Source: Pluralibacter sp. UBA7423
GTDB taxonomy: Bacteria; Pseudomonadota; Gammaproteobacteria; Enterobacterales; Enterobacteriaceae
DNA: 64,000 nt
Assembly (NCBI GenBank): GCA_002470465.1
Contig: DKMD01000036.1
Location: 1 to 64,000, forward strand
Direction of reading: 5' to 3'
Shown: in pieces, positions 8,060 through 16,835 of the stretch
Position numbering within the stretch: the first letter of the stretch is position 1
Layout of the letters: each line of letters opens with the position of its first letter
Translations under genes and position numbers: made by a program
The notes under the pieces: model-generated
The model's input: only the letters and a program-made list of their open reading frames with translations
Databases searched by the model: none
What the model was told of the DNA's origin: nothing

Positions 8060-11000
8060 TTACACCTTTTCCACGTTCACGAGGAAGGATTTGAACTCCG
8101 GCGTCTGGGTGTTGGCGTCGCCGACGTACGGCGTCAGGGTATTGGCGATAAAGCCTTTCTTCGCCACGCCCTCGTAACCCCAGTGGATTGGGATGCCGAT
8201 GGTATCCACGTCCTTACCGTCCACCTTCAGCGTGCGGATACGCTTGGTCACCACCGCCTTGGCCTTGATATAGCCACGGTTGGAAGAGACTTTAACGGTA
8301 TCGCCGTGGCCGATGCCAAGCTTGTTCGCCAGCTTTTCGCCAATTTCCACAAACTGTTCCGGCTGCGCGATGGCGTTGAGCAGCGCGTGCTTGGTCCAGT
8401 AGTGGAAGTGCTCGGTCAGACGGTAAGTGGTACCCACGTACGGGAACTTATCGGCTTTACCCATTGCCGCCAGGTCGTCTTTAAACACGCGTGCTGCCGG
8501 GTTCGACACGACATTTGGATGCAGTGGGTTGGTGCCAAGCGGTGTCTCAAACGGCTCATAGTGTTCCGGGAACGGTCCTTCCGCCATCTTATCGAGAGCA
8601 AACAGGCGACCCATGCCTTCCGGCTGCATGATGAACGGCCCGACGTCAGACCCCGGTGCTGCGGTGCTGTAGTCCGGAATATCCATCCCGCTCCATTTCG
8701 CGCCGTCCCATTTCAGCAACTGGCGTTTCGGATCCCACGGTTTACCCTGAGGGTCAGCGGAGGCGCGGTTATAGAGAATGCGGCGGTTGAGCGGCCACGC
8801 CCATGCCCAGCCGAGCGTATTGCCCAGGCCTGACGGATCGGCGTTATCACGACGCGCCATCTGGTTGCCGTCCGGCGTCCAGCTGCCCGCGAAGATCCAA
8901 CAGCCGCTGGAGGTGGTGCCGTCGTCGCGGAGCTGTGCAAACGAAGTGAGCTGCTGCCCTTTCTTGACGATGACCGCGCCCGTTGCCGGGTCGGTAATAT
9001 CGGCCAGCGCTTTACCGTTGCTCTCCATTGCAACTTCTTCTGAAGCAGGCTCTTCCGGCGTGGAGTAGTTCCACGTCATGTTGAGTACGGGCTCCGGTAC
9101 CGGACCGCCGTCTTTGGCGTACATTTCACGCATGCGCATGAAAATGCCTGCCAGGATTTCGCCGTCGGTTTTAGCGCTACCCGGGGCGTCCGCGCCTTTC
9201 CAGTGCCACTGCAACCAGCGTCCGGAGTTGACGATGGAGCCGTTCTCTTCGGCAAAGCAGGTGGACGGCAGGCGGAAGACTTCGGTCTGAATCTTCGACG
9301 GATCAACGTCGTTAGACTCGCCGTGGTTCTGCCAGAACGTAGACGTTTCGGTGTTAAGCGGGTCGATGGTCACGAGGAACTTCAGCTTCGAAAGCGAAGC
9401 CACAATTTTGTTCTTGTTCGGGAACGACGCCACCGGGTTGAATCCCTGGCAGATATAGCCGTTCACCTTGCCCTGTGACATCATCTCGAAGTACTGCAGA
9501 ACGTCGTAGCCTTTGTCCCACTTCGGCAGCCAGTCAAAGCCCCAGCTGTTTTCAGCCGTTGCCTTATCCCCATAGAACGCCTTCATCATTGAGACGAAGA
9601 ACTTCGGATAGTTACCCCAGTAGTTCACCTGGCCTTCCAGCAGCGGTTTAGGCGTGTTGGCCGTCAGGTAAGTTTGCAGGTCGGTCTGTTTTTCGCTCGG
9701 CAGCGTCATGTAGCCCGGCAGGCTTTGTGACAGCAGGCCGAGATCGGTCAGGCCCTGAATGTTGGAGTGACCGCGCAGCGCGTTCACGCCGCCGCCGGCC
9801 ATGCCCATATTGCCGAGCAGCAGCTGGATCATCGCCATCGTGCGGATGTTCTGCGCACCCACGGAGTGTTGCGTCCAGCCCAGCGCATACAGGAATGATG
9901 CGGTTTTGTCGTGTGCGCTCGTTTCAGCGATGTACTCACAAACTTTCAGGAAGTCGGCCTTCGGCGTACCGCAGATGTTCTCAACCATTTCCGGCGTATA
10001 GCGGGAAACGTGCTCTTTCAGCAGGTTCCACACGCAGCGTGGGTGGGTGAGAGTGGTATCGCGTTTGGCATGACCGTTTTCGTCCAGCTCATAGTTCCAG
10101 CTGGTTTTGTCATACTTGCGTGCATCTGCGTCATAGCCGGAGAACAGGCCGTCGTCGAACGCGTAATCTTCGCGCACGATCAGGCTGGCGTTGGTGTACG
10201 CCTCGGTGTACTCACGGTTAATTTTTTCGTTGTTGAGCAGATACAGGATCACCCCGGAGAGGAAGGTAATGTCCGTCCCGGAACGAATTGGCGTATAGAA
10301 ATCTGCCACCGATGCCGTACGCGTAAAGCGCGGATCGATAACAATAAGTTTGGCACCGTTGTGGATTTTGGCTTCCATCGCCCAGCGGAACCCGACCGGA
10401 TGCGCTTCAGCGGCGTTACCGCCCATCACTACAATCAGGTTGGCGTTCTTAATATCCACCCAGTGGTTGGTCATCGCACCGCGACCAAATGTTGGAGCAA
10501 GACTTGCTACCGTTGGTCCGTGTCAGACGCGCGCCTGGTTGTCCACCGCGAGCATGCCGAGTGCGCGGGAGAATTTCTGGCTTAAATAGCCGGATTCGTT
10601 ACTGGAAGCAGAGGCGCACAGCATCCCGGTGGAGAGCCAGCGGTTAACGGTGGTGCCTTCGGCGTTTTGTGCAATGAAGTTGGCGTCACGGTCGGCCTTC
10701 ATCAGCTTCGCGATGCGGTCAAACGCGTCATCCCAGCTGATTTGCTGCCATTTATCGGAACCCGGCGCGCGGTATTCTGGGTATTTCAGGCGGCTTGCGG
10801 AGTGGATGAAATCCACCAGGCCTGCCCCTTTCGGGCAGAGCGCGCCACGGTTAACCGGGTGATCCGGATCCCCTTCGATATGGAAGATAGATGCTTTGGC
10901 GTTTTTGGCTCCATCGCCGAGGCTGTACATCAACAGCCCACAACCGACAGAACAATATGTGCAGGTGTTACGGGTTTCACGGGTGCGCAGCAGTTTGTAC

Positions 11001-11110
11001 TGCCGCGTCTCCGCCAGTGCGACACTCGGGGCAAAGCCCAGTGCTGCTGCCGTGGTGCCTGCCATACCGCCAGCGCAGATCTTAAAGAACTGCCTTCTGC
11101 TGACCTGCAT
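8060..11110 (-). CDS. fdoG: Formate dehydrogenase-O catalytic (alpha) subunit, selenoprotein
   Basis: This is the molybdopterin guanine dinucleotide and [4Fe-4S] selenoenzyme that oxidises formate to CO2 at the periplasmic face of the inner membrane. The frame is interrupted by one TGA at 10523-10525, in the context DNQARV-U-HGPTVASLAP, exactly where FdnG/FdoG carry catalytic selenocysteine; read through, the protein has 1016 residues (Sec196), the E. coli length. The N-terminus has a twin-arginine signal (SRRQFFK) with an Ala-rich cleavage region, and a cluster-binding CTYCSVGCG follows. The hairpin needed for recoding lies just 3' of the TGA. It heads the fdoGHI-fdhE operon; fdhD is divergent upstream. 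It must not be annotated as a pseudogene or split into two genes. Confidence 0.97.
10494..10525 (-). other. Selenocysteine UGA codon and bacterial SECIS-type hairpin in fdoG
   Basis: The TGA occupies 10523-10525. Reading the minus strand, 11 bases after it comes a hairpin with outer pairs GG/CC (one bulged A) and a 5-bp stem AGCAA/TTGCT closing a GTC loop. SelB-dependent SECIS elements in E. coli fdhF and fdnG have this placement and a G-T-containing apical loop. The stem is seen directly; SelB binding is inferred. Confidence 0.8.
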
Positions 11111-11185
11111 GGGTCACTCCTTGTTTCGACATTGCTTCCCCGTCGCCCTTCAATACCTGAACCGCTAAGGGGATGGATTGTTATT

Positions 11186-11213
11186 AACCTTTGCGGTCAT
11201 TGCCGCAAAGGTT
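11186..11213. repeat. Perfect 11-bp inverted repeat between fdoG and fdhD
   Basis: AACCTTTGCGG and CCGCAAAGGTT are separated by 6 bases (TCATTG). The element lies about 75 bases upstream of fdoG and 94 bases upstream of fdhD and has no T-run on either side, so it is more likely an operator or a 5'-leader hairpin than a terminator. I cannot name a regulator that binds it. Confidence 0.6.
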
Positions 11214-11306
11214 CAGAATTAGGGGTAAATCTCCCTCTTTCCCGGAGGGATATCTATTCAGAGTACCACATGTTAGGTACGTTTGTTCCAATACGGTTAA
11301 CGCGAA

Positions 11307-12143
11307 GTGAACAGAAACTCATCAGCACAGGATGAAAATGTGAGTCAACTCACTGGAATGCGCCAGGTCAGCCTCTGGAATCGCCAGGATCTGCAGCACA
11401 CCCGGCAGGATGAACTCGCCGAGGAAGTGCCCGTGGCGCTGGTTTATAACGGCATTTCCCATGTGGTGATGATGGCGACGCCGAAAGATCTTGAGCTGTT
11501 TGCTGTCGGTTTTTCCTTATCCGAAGGGATTATTGAAAACCGCGCAGAGATTTACGGGATGGATGTGTTACCGGCCTGTAACGGGCTGGAAGTGCGCATC
11601 GAGCTTTCCAGCCGTCGCTTTATGGCGCTTAAAGAGCGGCGCCGTGCGCTGGCTGGACGTACCGGCTGCGGCGTCTGCGGGGTGGAGCAGCTCGACGACG
11701 TGGGTCGTCCGGTGGCACCGTTGCCTTTCACCCAGACCTTCAGCCTGAAATATCTCGATTTAGCCCTGGAACACCTCAACGACGTTCAGCCGGTTGGCCG
11801 CATGACGGGCTGCACCCACGCAGCAGCATGGGTGATGCCGGATGGAAAGCTGGTGGGTGGACTTGAAGATGTGGGTCGCCATGTGGCGCTCGATAAGCTG
11901 CTGGGCAAACGGGCTGGAGAAGGGGATAGCTGGCATCAGGGGGCAGTGCTTGTGTCGAGCCGCGCAAGTTATGAAATGGTGCAGAAAGCGGCGATGTGCG
12001 GCGTGGAAATCCTCTTTGCGGTTTCCGCGGCCACCACGCTTGCGGTCGAAGTTGCCGAGCGCTGCAACCTGACGCTGGTCGGGTTCTGCAAGCCGGGCAG
12101 GGCGACGATTTATACGCACCCCCAGCGGTTATTGAGTGTATGA
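11307..12143 (+). CDS. fdhD: Sulfurtransferase FdhD for formate dehydrogenase maturation
   Basis: FdhD carries sulfur from the cysteine desulfurase IscS to the molybdenum cofactor so that formate dehydrogenases become active. The loop with the two functional cysteines is present (GCGVCGVEQ, Cys121 and Cys124), as are the C-terminal family blocks [21 protein letters not shown] and [10 protein letters not shown]. The start is a GTG at 11307 with only a weak ribosome binding site, giving 278 residues against 277 in E. coli; the first 20 residues are poorly conserved, so the start is less certain than the rest. It is divergent from the fdo operon whose product it matures. Confidence 0.95.
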   Translation: MNRNSSAQDENVSQLTGMRQVSLWNRQDLQHTRQDELAEEVPVALVYNGISHVVMMATPKDLELFAVGFSLSEGIIENRAEIYGMDVLPACNGLEVRIELSSRRFMALKERRRALAGRTGCGVCGVEQLDDVGRPVAPLPFTQTFSLKYLDLALEHLNDVQPVGRMTGCTHAAAWVMPDGKLVGGLEDVGRHVALDKLLGKRAGEGDSWHQGAVLVSSRASYEMVQKAAMCGVEILFAVSAATTLAVEVAERCNLTLVGFCKPGRATIYTHPQRLLSV

Positions 12144-12225
12144 CAATTAGTCAAAAAAATTGAATGATGTAAGCAAAACCTTCCGCTATTCGTTATCTGA
12201 ATGTGACGTTACTATTTATCACATC

Positions 12226-12240
12226 AAGGCACGGTGCCTT
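12226..12240. repeat. 15-base palindrome in the leader of the DUF1471 gene
   Basis: AAGGCAC and GTGCCTT flank a single G. It lies 32 bases before the ATG at 12272. It could form a small hairpin in the 5' untranslated region or be a protein-binding site; nothing else decides. Confidence 0.4.
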
Positions 12241-12271
12241 ACTAAAACAGATTAACGAAAGGGTTTATATT

Positions 12272-12484
12272 ATGAAAAGCATCAAAACTTTTGTCGCAGT
12301 TATCGCTCTGGCTACTTCTTTCGGTTCTTTCGCAGCACAGACTGTGACCGCAACCTCTTCTACCCTCGACGGTGCAGAAGCGAAGATCGCCGCTCAGGCT
12401 CAGGAAGCGGGTGCCTCTTCCTACAAAATCACTCAGGCTTTCACCGGTAACAAAGTGCACATGACCGCTGAACTGAATAAATAA
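12272..12484 (+). CDS. Exported DUF1471 (YdgH/BhsA/McbA-like) small protein
   Basis: The product is a 70-residue secreted protein. A signal peptide (MKSIKTFVAVIALATSFGSFA, cleavage before AQ) is followed by a compact domain of about 48 residues with the family pattern of SSTLDGAEAKIAAQAQEAGASSYKITQAF. Relatives in E. coli and Salmonella (BhsA, McbA, YahO, YjfN) are periplasmic or outer-membrane stress and biofilm proteins; none has a defined enzymatic role. The ATG at 12272 is preferred over upstream starts because the signal peptide begins there. The gene stands alone, with a clean terminator 20 bases after its stop. Confidence 0.88.
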   Translation: MKSIKTFVAVIALATSFGSFAAQTVTATSSTLDGAEAKIAAQAQEAGASSYKITQAFTGNKVHMTAELNK

Positions 12485-12504
12485 TCGAGTTCGACTGCAG
12501 AAAG

Positions 12505-12527
12505 AGCGCCTTCGGGCGCTTTTTTTT
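12505..12527 (+). terminator. Rho-independent terminator of the DUF1471 gene
   Basis: AGCGCC and GGCGCT form a 6-bp stem with a TTCG tetraloop, followed by a run of eight T. Confidence 0.9.
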
Positions 12528-12536
12528 ATGCCCAAA

Positions 12537-12860
12537 TCAGTGAAGCCCTGCCAGCCTCAGTAAAGCGGTGACTGCCGCAGCAGAGAGGATCACAAAGATT
12601 AACGGCACCTTACGCCAGGCGAGAAACACCGCAACGCTCACACCGAGCACGCGAGCGCTGCCGGCAAAATGGCTGCCTTCAAAGAACGTCGCAGCCAGCG
12701 CAACGGCAAACAGCAGCGTGGTGGCCGCATCGTTGAGCATCGCCTGAGAACGCTCGGAGAGCGCCAGCTTATTACCCAGCTTCGTACCGCCAAAGCGCAT
12801 CAGATAAGTCCCGACCGACAGCACGGCGATCCCGGCAATAATCCATAACGTCTCGCCCAT
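12537..12860 (-). CDS. azlD: AzlD-type small subunit of a branched-chain amino acid exporter
   Basis: This 107-residue protein has four hydrophobic segments (beginning LWIIAGIAVLSVGTYLMRFG) and the family motif SVGTYLMRFGGTKLG near the N-terminus, typical of AzlD/YgaH. In Bacillus AzlCD and in E. coli YgaZH the two proteins together export branched-chain amino acids (and methionine for YgaZH). Its start overlaps the azlC stop by one base (TAATG), which is strong evidence for one transcript and a complex. The substrate here is inferred from family only. Confidence 0.87.
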   Translation of the reverse strand: MGETLWIIAGIAVLSVGTYLMRFGGTKLGNKLALSERSQAMLNDAATTLLFAVALAATFFEGSHFAGSARVLGVSVAVFLAWRKVPLIFVILSAAAVTALLRLAGLH

Positions 12861-13522
12861 TATTTTTTCCTCGCAAGAAGACCAAACAGCGACAGCAGCA
12901 CCGGCACGCCCGCAGGCGTAAACGGCACGGAGGCCAGCGAAATGACCGCGCCGCTCACCGCGCGAATCAGCGTGGTGCGCTTTTTAAACGCCGGGATCAC
13001 TAAAGCTAAAAGGATGGCGGGGAAGACGGCATCCAGCCCGATGGTTTCCGGCGAAGGCAGCAGCTTGCCGACGCCGCTGCCGAGCAGGACGCCCAGCGGC
13101 CAGAGGATTGCAACGCCGCTGCCGCACAGCCAGTACGCGGCTTTACGCTGTTCCGGCGTGGGCTGAGACATGCCGAAGACCACGCTTTCATCATTCATGA
13201 TATGGCAGCCAAGCAGCCCGGCGGCGCGTTTGCCAACCAGGTCACGCACCGCGACGCCAAACGGGATATGACGGGCGTTAACCAGCAAACCGGCGGCGGC
13301 GGCGGCCAGCGGATTGCCGCCGCTGGCGATAATGCCGATAAACATAAATTCAGACGCTCCGGCAAGCACCAGCGTCGAGAGCGCCAGCGGCACCCAGAGG
13401 GGAAAGCCCCACGACATCGCCAGCGAGCCATAGGATACCCCCACGACGCCCACGGCCACGCAGACCAGGAAAATGGCCTTGATGGTGTCGCCTTTGAGGC
13501 AGGAGAGATAGTGTCTGAACAT
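12860..13522 (-). CDS. azlC: AzlC-type large subunit of a branched-chain amino acid exporter
   Basis: This is a polytopic inner-membrane protein of the AzlC/YgaZ family. The diagnostic LAGASEFMFIG, NARHIPFG and FGMSQPTPEQR regions are present, with about six to seven membrane spans. The start at 13522 (MFRHYLSCL) gives 220 residues. An in-frame ATG ten codons upstream (13552) overlaps a minus-strand TATAAT sequence and would lie upstream of the probable transcript start, so it is not used. No strong ribosome binding site is seen before either start. It forms a pair with azlD and is divergent from an XRE-cupin regulator that probably controls it. Confidence 0.85.
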   Translation of the reverse strand: MFRHYLSCLKGDTIKAIFLVCVAVGVVGVSYGSLAMSWGFPLWVPLALSTLVLAGASEFMFIGIIASGGNPLAAAAAGLLVNARHIPFGVAVRDLVGKRAAGLLGCHIMNDESVVFGMSQPTPEQRKAAYWLCGSGVAILWPLGVLLGSGVGKLLPSPETIGLDAVFPAILLALVIPAFKKRTTLIRAVSGAVISLASVPFTPAGVPVLLSLFGLLARKK

Positions 13523-13535
13523 ACAAATTAGCCAT

Positions 13536-13601
13536 ATCGAACGAGTTTCCATTATAATGAACGCACCGGGGTCGTTTTTCAAGATGAACGATTCGTTCGA
13601 T
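13536..13601. promoter_or_regulatory. Divergent azlC/regulator promoter region with a long-spaced inverted repeat
   Basis: ATCGAACGA at 13536-13544 recurs in inverted orientation as TCGTTCGAT at 13593-13601, so two 9-bp half sites flank the region symmetrically. Between them is CATTATAATG (13550-13559), which supplies a TATAAT on both strands. The right copy is part of a closer palindrome, GAACGA-T-TCGTTC (13586-13598). These are good candidates for binding sites of the divergent XRE regulator; this is inferred. Confidence 0.5.
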
Positions 13602-13635
13602 TTGACTTTATTTTGCAAGCAATACGGAGCCGTAT

Positions 13636-14184
13636 ATGACGCAGCCAATCAGCGTGATTGCCAAAAGCCTGGTGCGGGAGCGCCAGCGAACCGGGCTGTC
13701 GCTGGCGGAGATTGCCCGTCGCGCGGGCATTGCCAAATCCACGCTGTCGCAGCTGGAGGCCGGAAACGGTAATCCAAGTCTGGAGACGCTGTGGTCGCTT
13801 TGCGTGGCGCTGGATATTCCGTTCGCCCGTCTGCTGGAGCCGCAGCTGCCGACGACACAGGTGATCCGCCGCGGTGAAGGTACAAAAGTGGTGGCCGAGC
13901 AGGCCAACTATCAGGCGATTTTACTGGCAACCTGCCCGCCGGGCGCACGCCGTGATATCTACCTGCTGATGACGCAGCCGGGCGCTGACCGCATCTCTCA
14001 GCCGCATCCGCCGGGGTCGGTAGAACATATTATTGTGACTCAGGGCCGCGCCCTGGTGGGCCTGACGGAAGCGCCCGAAGAATTAGCCGAAGGCGACTAT
14101 ATTTGCTATCCCGCCGATCGTGAACACGTTTTCAAAGCGCTGGAGCCTGATACGCACGCGCTGCTGGTGGCGGAACAGAACTAA
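13636..14184 (+). CDS. XRE-family regulator with C-terminal cupin sensor domain
   Basis: Residues 5-65 form a lambda-repressor-like helix-turn-helix (LAEIARRAGIAKSTLSQLEAG is the recognition region). Residues about 105-180 form a cupin beta-barrel (PHPPGSVEHIIVTQGRA and YPADREHVFKA). This architecture is common in regulators of amino acid or polyamine transport and catabolism. It is transcribed away from azlCD across a shared promoter region and most likely represses or activates that exporter in response to a ligand bound by the cupin. The 182-residue length is normal for the group. The target assignment is inferred from position. Confidence 0.88.
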   Translation: MTQPISVIAKSLVRERQRTGLSLAEIARRAGIAKSTLSQLEAGNGNPSLETLWSLCVALDIPFARLLEPQLPTTQVIRRGEGTKVVAEQANYQAILLATCPPGARRDIYLLMTQPGADRISQPHPPGSVEHIIVTQGRALVGLTEAPEELAEGDYICYPADREHVFKALEPDTHALLVAEQN

Positions 14185-14208
14185 AAGCGGCCTCTCCTGA
14201 GAGAGGCC
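14183..14208 (-). terminator. Hairpin terminator between the convergent rhaM and regulator genes
   Basis: GGCCTCTC and GAGAGGCC form an 8-bp stem with a CTGA loop. On the minus strand it is followed by TTTT, which overlaps the stop codon of the regulator gene. It may also stop plus-strand transcription, though no T-run follows there. Confidence 0.65.
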
Positions 14209-14225
14209 AGTAACAAAACCCGCGC

Positions 14226-14540
14226 TTACTCCAGCCAGAACACCTCTTTCAGCTCCGCGCTCACCGGGCTGTTGTCCGCGTTTGACGGCATCACGTCTCC
14301 CATATATTTCCACCAGCGCTGGCAGACATCGGTGCTGGCGACAGCATTCCAGCGCTCCTCAGACTCAATTTCCACCGTTGCGAAAAGCAGGTTGCGGGCC
14401 TTATCGAGGTAGATGGCGTAGTGATGCGCCCCATGCGCTTTCAGCACCGCTTCCAGCTCCGGCCAGATGGGATTGTGGCGGTGCTCATACTCTTCATGCG
14501 CGTGTGAGTGCACCTGCATCATAAAAGCTTTGCGGATCAT
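14226..14540 (-). CDS. rhaM: L-rhamnose mutarotase
   Basis: RhaM interconverts the alpha and beta anomers of L-rhamnose, feeding the isomerase with the right form. At 104 residues it equals the E. coli protein, and the active-site region [19 protein letters not shown] and the tail LKEVFWLE are conserved. Its start overlaps the stop of the alcohol dehydrogenase gene by 4 bases (ATGA), so in this genome rhaM is the fifth gene of the rha catabolic operon. Confidence 0.95.
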   Translation of the reverse strand: MIRKAFMMQVHSHAHEEYEHRHNPIWPELEAVLKAHGAHHYAIYLDKARNLLFATVEIESEERWNAVASTDVCQRWWKYMGDVMPSNADNSPVSAELKEVFWLE

Positions 14541-15685
14541 AAAGCCTCCAGGTAAAGCTCACGCACCTCGTCACGGTTGGCGCTGCGTGGGTTGCATGGC
14601 GCGCACGGATCGGCGAGGGCTTTGTCCAGCCAGCCTTCGATATCGGCTTTGGTGACGCCAAGCTGGCTGAAGCCAGCAGGAATGCCGACGCGGGCGCTAA
14701 GGTCGCGAATGGCCTGAATGGCGGCCATGCTGGCAGCTTCATCACTCATACCACGCGTGTCGACGCCCATGGCATGCGCCACGCGAGCGAAGCGGGCAAC
14801 GGCGTTCGGGCGATTAAAGTTTTCGATGATCGGCAGAAGAATCGCATTGCAGACGCCGTGTGGCAGGTTGTGCGTGGCGCCTGGCTGATGCGCCAGTGCA
14901 TGAACAAGCCCGAGCCCGGCGCTGTTGAAGGCCATACCCGCCAGATACTGACCGAAGGCCATCTGCTCGCGAGCTTCAAGGCTGTGGCCGTTATCGACCG
15001 CTTTTGGCAGCCACTGCGTAATCAGGCGAATGGCTTCCAGCGCGTTGGCGTCGGTGAGCGGGTGTGCGCCGACAGAAACATAGGCTTCAATGGCGTGGGT
15101 CAGCGCATCCATTCCGGTGGCAGCGGTTACGGAGGCCGGAATATCCAGCATCACGCTGGCATCGTCTACGGCGATATCCGGGATGATATTGGCATCAATG
15201 ATCACTTCTTTGACCTGGCGTTCGCTGTCGATAATGACTGCGTTGCTGGTCATCTCCGCGGCCGTTCCGGCGGTGGTGTTGATGGCCACCAGCGGCACGC
15301 CTGCATTTTTGACTTTGCCGACGCCTGAGTAATTTGTGGACGGGCCCGGATTGGCAGTGAGGATTTTCACGGCCTTGGCGGTGTCGATTGGGCTGCCGCC
15401 GCCGAAGGCGATAATGTAGTCGCAGCCTGCCTCCTGATACGCCTGAAAACCTTTCTGCACCAGCATTTCGGTCGGATTCGGGAACACTTCGTCGAACAGG
15501 TGATACGACATTTGATGCTCATCCAGCGCGGCAAACAGTGAGTCAAGCAGGCCCATTTTCACCAGTTGCCCGTCGGTGACAATCAGCGCTTTGCCCCACT
15601 GTTTGCTTGCCACGAGATTTACCATATCGCCAATTGCGCCCGCGCCGTGCAGGCTGATTTTCGGCAGTGCCAACATAAAGCTCAT
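14537..15685 (-). CDS. Iron-dependent alcohol dehydrogenase, probable lactaldehyde reductase of the rhamnose operon
   Basis: This group III (iron-containing) NAD-dependent alcohol dehydrogenase has 382 residues. The NAD-binding [11 protein letters not shown], the [11 protein letters not shown] block, and the metal-ligand segments [12 protein letters not shown] and [18 protein letters not shown] are seen. It shares the FucO/YiaY fold; the [11 protein letters not shown] and [14 protein letters not shown] regions look closer to YiaY than to FucO. Lying between rhaD and rhaM, it would reduce the L-lactaldehyde released by RhaD to L-1,2-propanediol under anaerobic conditions. The ATG at 15685 has an AAGGAG site. 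E. coli K-12 lacks this gene in its rha operon and relies on fucO of the fucose regulon. Confidence 0.88.
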   Translation of the reverse strand: MSFMLALPKISLHGAGAIGDMVNLVASKQWGKALIVTDGQLVKMGLLDSLFAALDEHQMSYHLFDEVFPNPTEMLVQKGFQAYQEAGCDYIIAFGGGSPIDTAKAVKILTANPGPSTNYSGVGKVKNAGVPLVAINTTAGTAAEMTSNAVIIDSERQVKEVIIDANIIPDIAVDDASVMLDIPASVTAATGMDALTHAIEAYVSVGAHPLTDANALEAIRLITQWLPKAVDNGHSLEAREQMAFGQYLAGMAFNSAGLGLVHALAHQPGATHNLPHGVCNAILLPIIENFNRPNAVARFARVAHAMGVDTRGMSDEAASMAAIQAIRDLSARVGIPAGFSQLGVTKADIEGWLDKALADPCAPCNPRSANRDEVRELYLEAL

Positions 15686-15715
15686 TTTATTCTCCTTAAT
15701 TACGATGATTTTTAT

Positions 15716-15782
15716 GCCCGGCGGCGCTGCGCTTGCACGGGCCTGCATGACCGTAGGCCGGGTAAACGCAGCGCCACCCGGC
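15716..15782. repeat. REP/BIME palindromic element between rhaD and the alcohol dehydrogenase gene
   Basis: Two REP-like units in opposite orientation (GCCCGGCGGCGCTGCGC ... and GGCCGGGTAAACGCAGCG ...) are joined by a short linker, the standard BIME form. Such elements bind DNA gyrase or IHF and stabilise upstream mRNA. The remaining 15783-15906 holds a possible small ORF described in the findings. Confidence 0.8.
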
Positions 15783-15906
15783 AGCTAAATCCTTCTCCGT
15801 TGTAAAATCCATTGCGGCTGTAGCGCAGGAAATAGCCAACGACAACGAGCGTGGCGAGGGTAAGCCAGCGCATTACCGTCAGCCCTGACAGCGGGGCGCG
15901 ATGTTG

Positions 15907-16737
15907 TTATGGGTACAAATCTAAAGCGGACTGCATCGGGGTGACGCCAAAACGCTTGCCGAGCGCAATCAGCTCTTCCCGGGTGATGGTCTGTTTCATG
16001 CCGCCCATCGAATAGACTTTGACGAGCACTTCTGCTGATTTTTCGGCGGTATCGATAAGGCCAAAGGCTTCATCCAGCGTCGGGCCGCTGCCGAAGACGC
16101 CGTGGAACGGCCACAGCACCAGCGAATGTTTCTGCATATCTTTGGCGGTCGCCTCGCCGATTTCATCGGTGCCCGGCACCATCCACGGCAGAATGCCGAC
16201 GCCGTCCGGGAACACTACCAGGCACTCGGTGCTGCCTTCCCACAGTTTGCGGGTGATGAAGTCGGTGCTGTTCTCCAGCACGTAGGTCAGGGCGATCAGA
16301 TTGGTGGCGTGGCAGTGCATGATCACGCGGTCTTTGCCATGGGTCGCTTTGATGCGCTCGCAGTGGGACAGGAAGTGCGCCGGCAGTTCAGAGGTTGGCA
16401 CCGCTTCGTGCGTCAGCCCCCAAATAATGTGGTAGCCCGCGCCGTCGCTGTCTACTTTGACGATGCCTAAATTCGCCGCCGGGTCGAGCTGCACATTGCG
16501 GAAGAATTTGCCGGAGCCGGTGACGATAAACGGCGTGTTGGCAAGCGCTGGCATCGGCTGGCTCAGGGCGATATAGCGCGGTTTGGCATGGAAATCCGCT
16601 TCGAACGGTGCGATGTCGGCCTCGTCCAGGCGCAGCGTCAGGTTGCCGCCGTTGCGCTCGTCCCAGCCCTTCAGCCAGGCGTCGGTGGTGGCTTTGATCA
16701 TGCCCTGGACGAACCAGGCGTCGATAATGGTCTGCAT
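15907..16737 (-). CDS. rhaD: Rhamnulose-1-phosphate aldolase
   Basis: RhaD is a zinc-dependent class II aldolase that splits L-rhamnulose 1-phosphate into dihydroxyacetone phosphate and L-lactaldehyde. The near-identical blocks [38 protein letters not shown] (phosphate loop) and [16 protein letters not shown] (zinc-binding histidines) are present. The ATG at 16737 gives 276 residues (274 in E. coli). Upstream in-frame sequence is translated from a BIME and is excluded. It follows rhaA after a BIME and precedes the alcohol dehydrogenase gene. Confidence 0.96.
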   Translation of the reverse strand: MQTIIDAWFVQGMIKATTDAWLKGWDERNGGNLTLRLDEADIAPFEADFHAKPRYIALSQPMPALANTPFIVTGSGKFFRNVQLDPAANLGIVKVDSDGAGYHIIWGLTHEAVPTSELPAHFLSHCERIKATHGKDRVIMHCHATNLIALTYVLENSTDFITRKLWEGSTECLVVFPDGVGILPWMVPGTDEIGEATAKDMQKHSLVLWPFHGVFGSGPTLDEAFGLIDTAEKSAEVLVKVYSMGGMKQTITREELIALGKRFGVTPMQSALDLYP

Positions 16738-16760
16738 AATTTTGTGGATCCTTTGAAAAT

Positions 16761-16828
16761 GCCGGGTGGCGCTGCGCTTACCCGGCCTACATTTATCCGT
16801 AGGCCCGGCAAGCAGCGCGCCGCCGGGC
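16761..16828. repeat. REP/BIME palindromic element between rhaA and rhaD
   Basis: A pair of inverted REP-like units (GCCGGGTGGCGCTGCGC ... GCGCGCCGCCGGGC) fills most of the rhaA-rhaD spacer. It may lower rhaD output relative to rhaBA or protect rhaBA mRNA. Confidence 0.8.
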
Positions 16829-16835
16829 AGTGTAT

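Noticed and set aside
8030..10585. Several plus-strand frames of 90-270 codons opposite fdoG and fdoH
   Set aside because: All lie antisense to highly conserved formate dehydrogenase genes and show no family similarity.
10523..11110. N-terminal fdoG piece as a separate 195-residue protein or pseudogene fragment
   Set aside because: The stop is the selenocysteine UGA with a following SECIS-type hairpin, and the downstream frame completes a normal-length FdoG.
12202..12223. CRP site upstream of the DUF1471 gene (TGTGA ... TCACA)
   Set aside because: The half sites are 12 bases apart instead of 6, so the pair cannot form a normal CRP site.
13523..13648. N-terminal extensions of azlC up to 13648
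   Set aside because: They run across the divergent promoter, its TATAAT and the inverted repeat, and the added residues are not family sequence.
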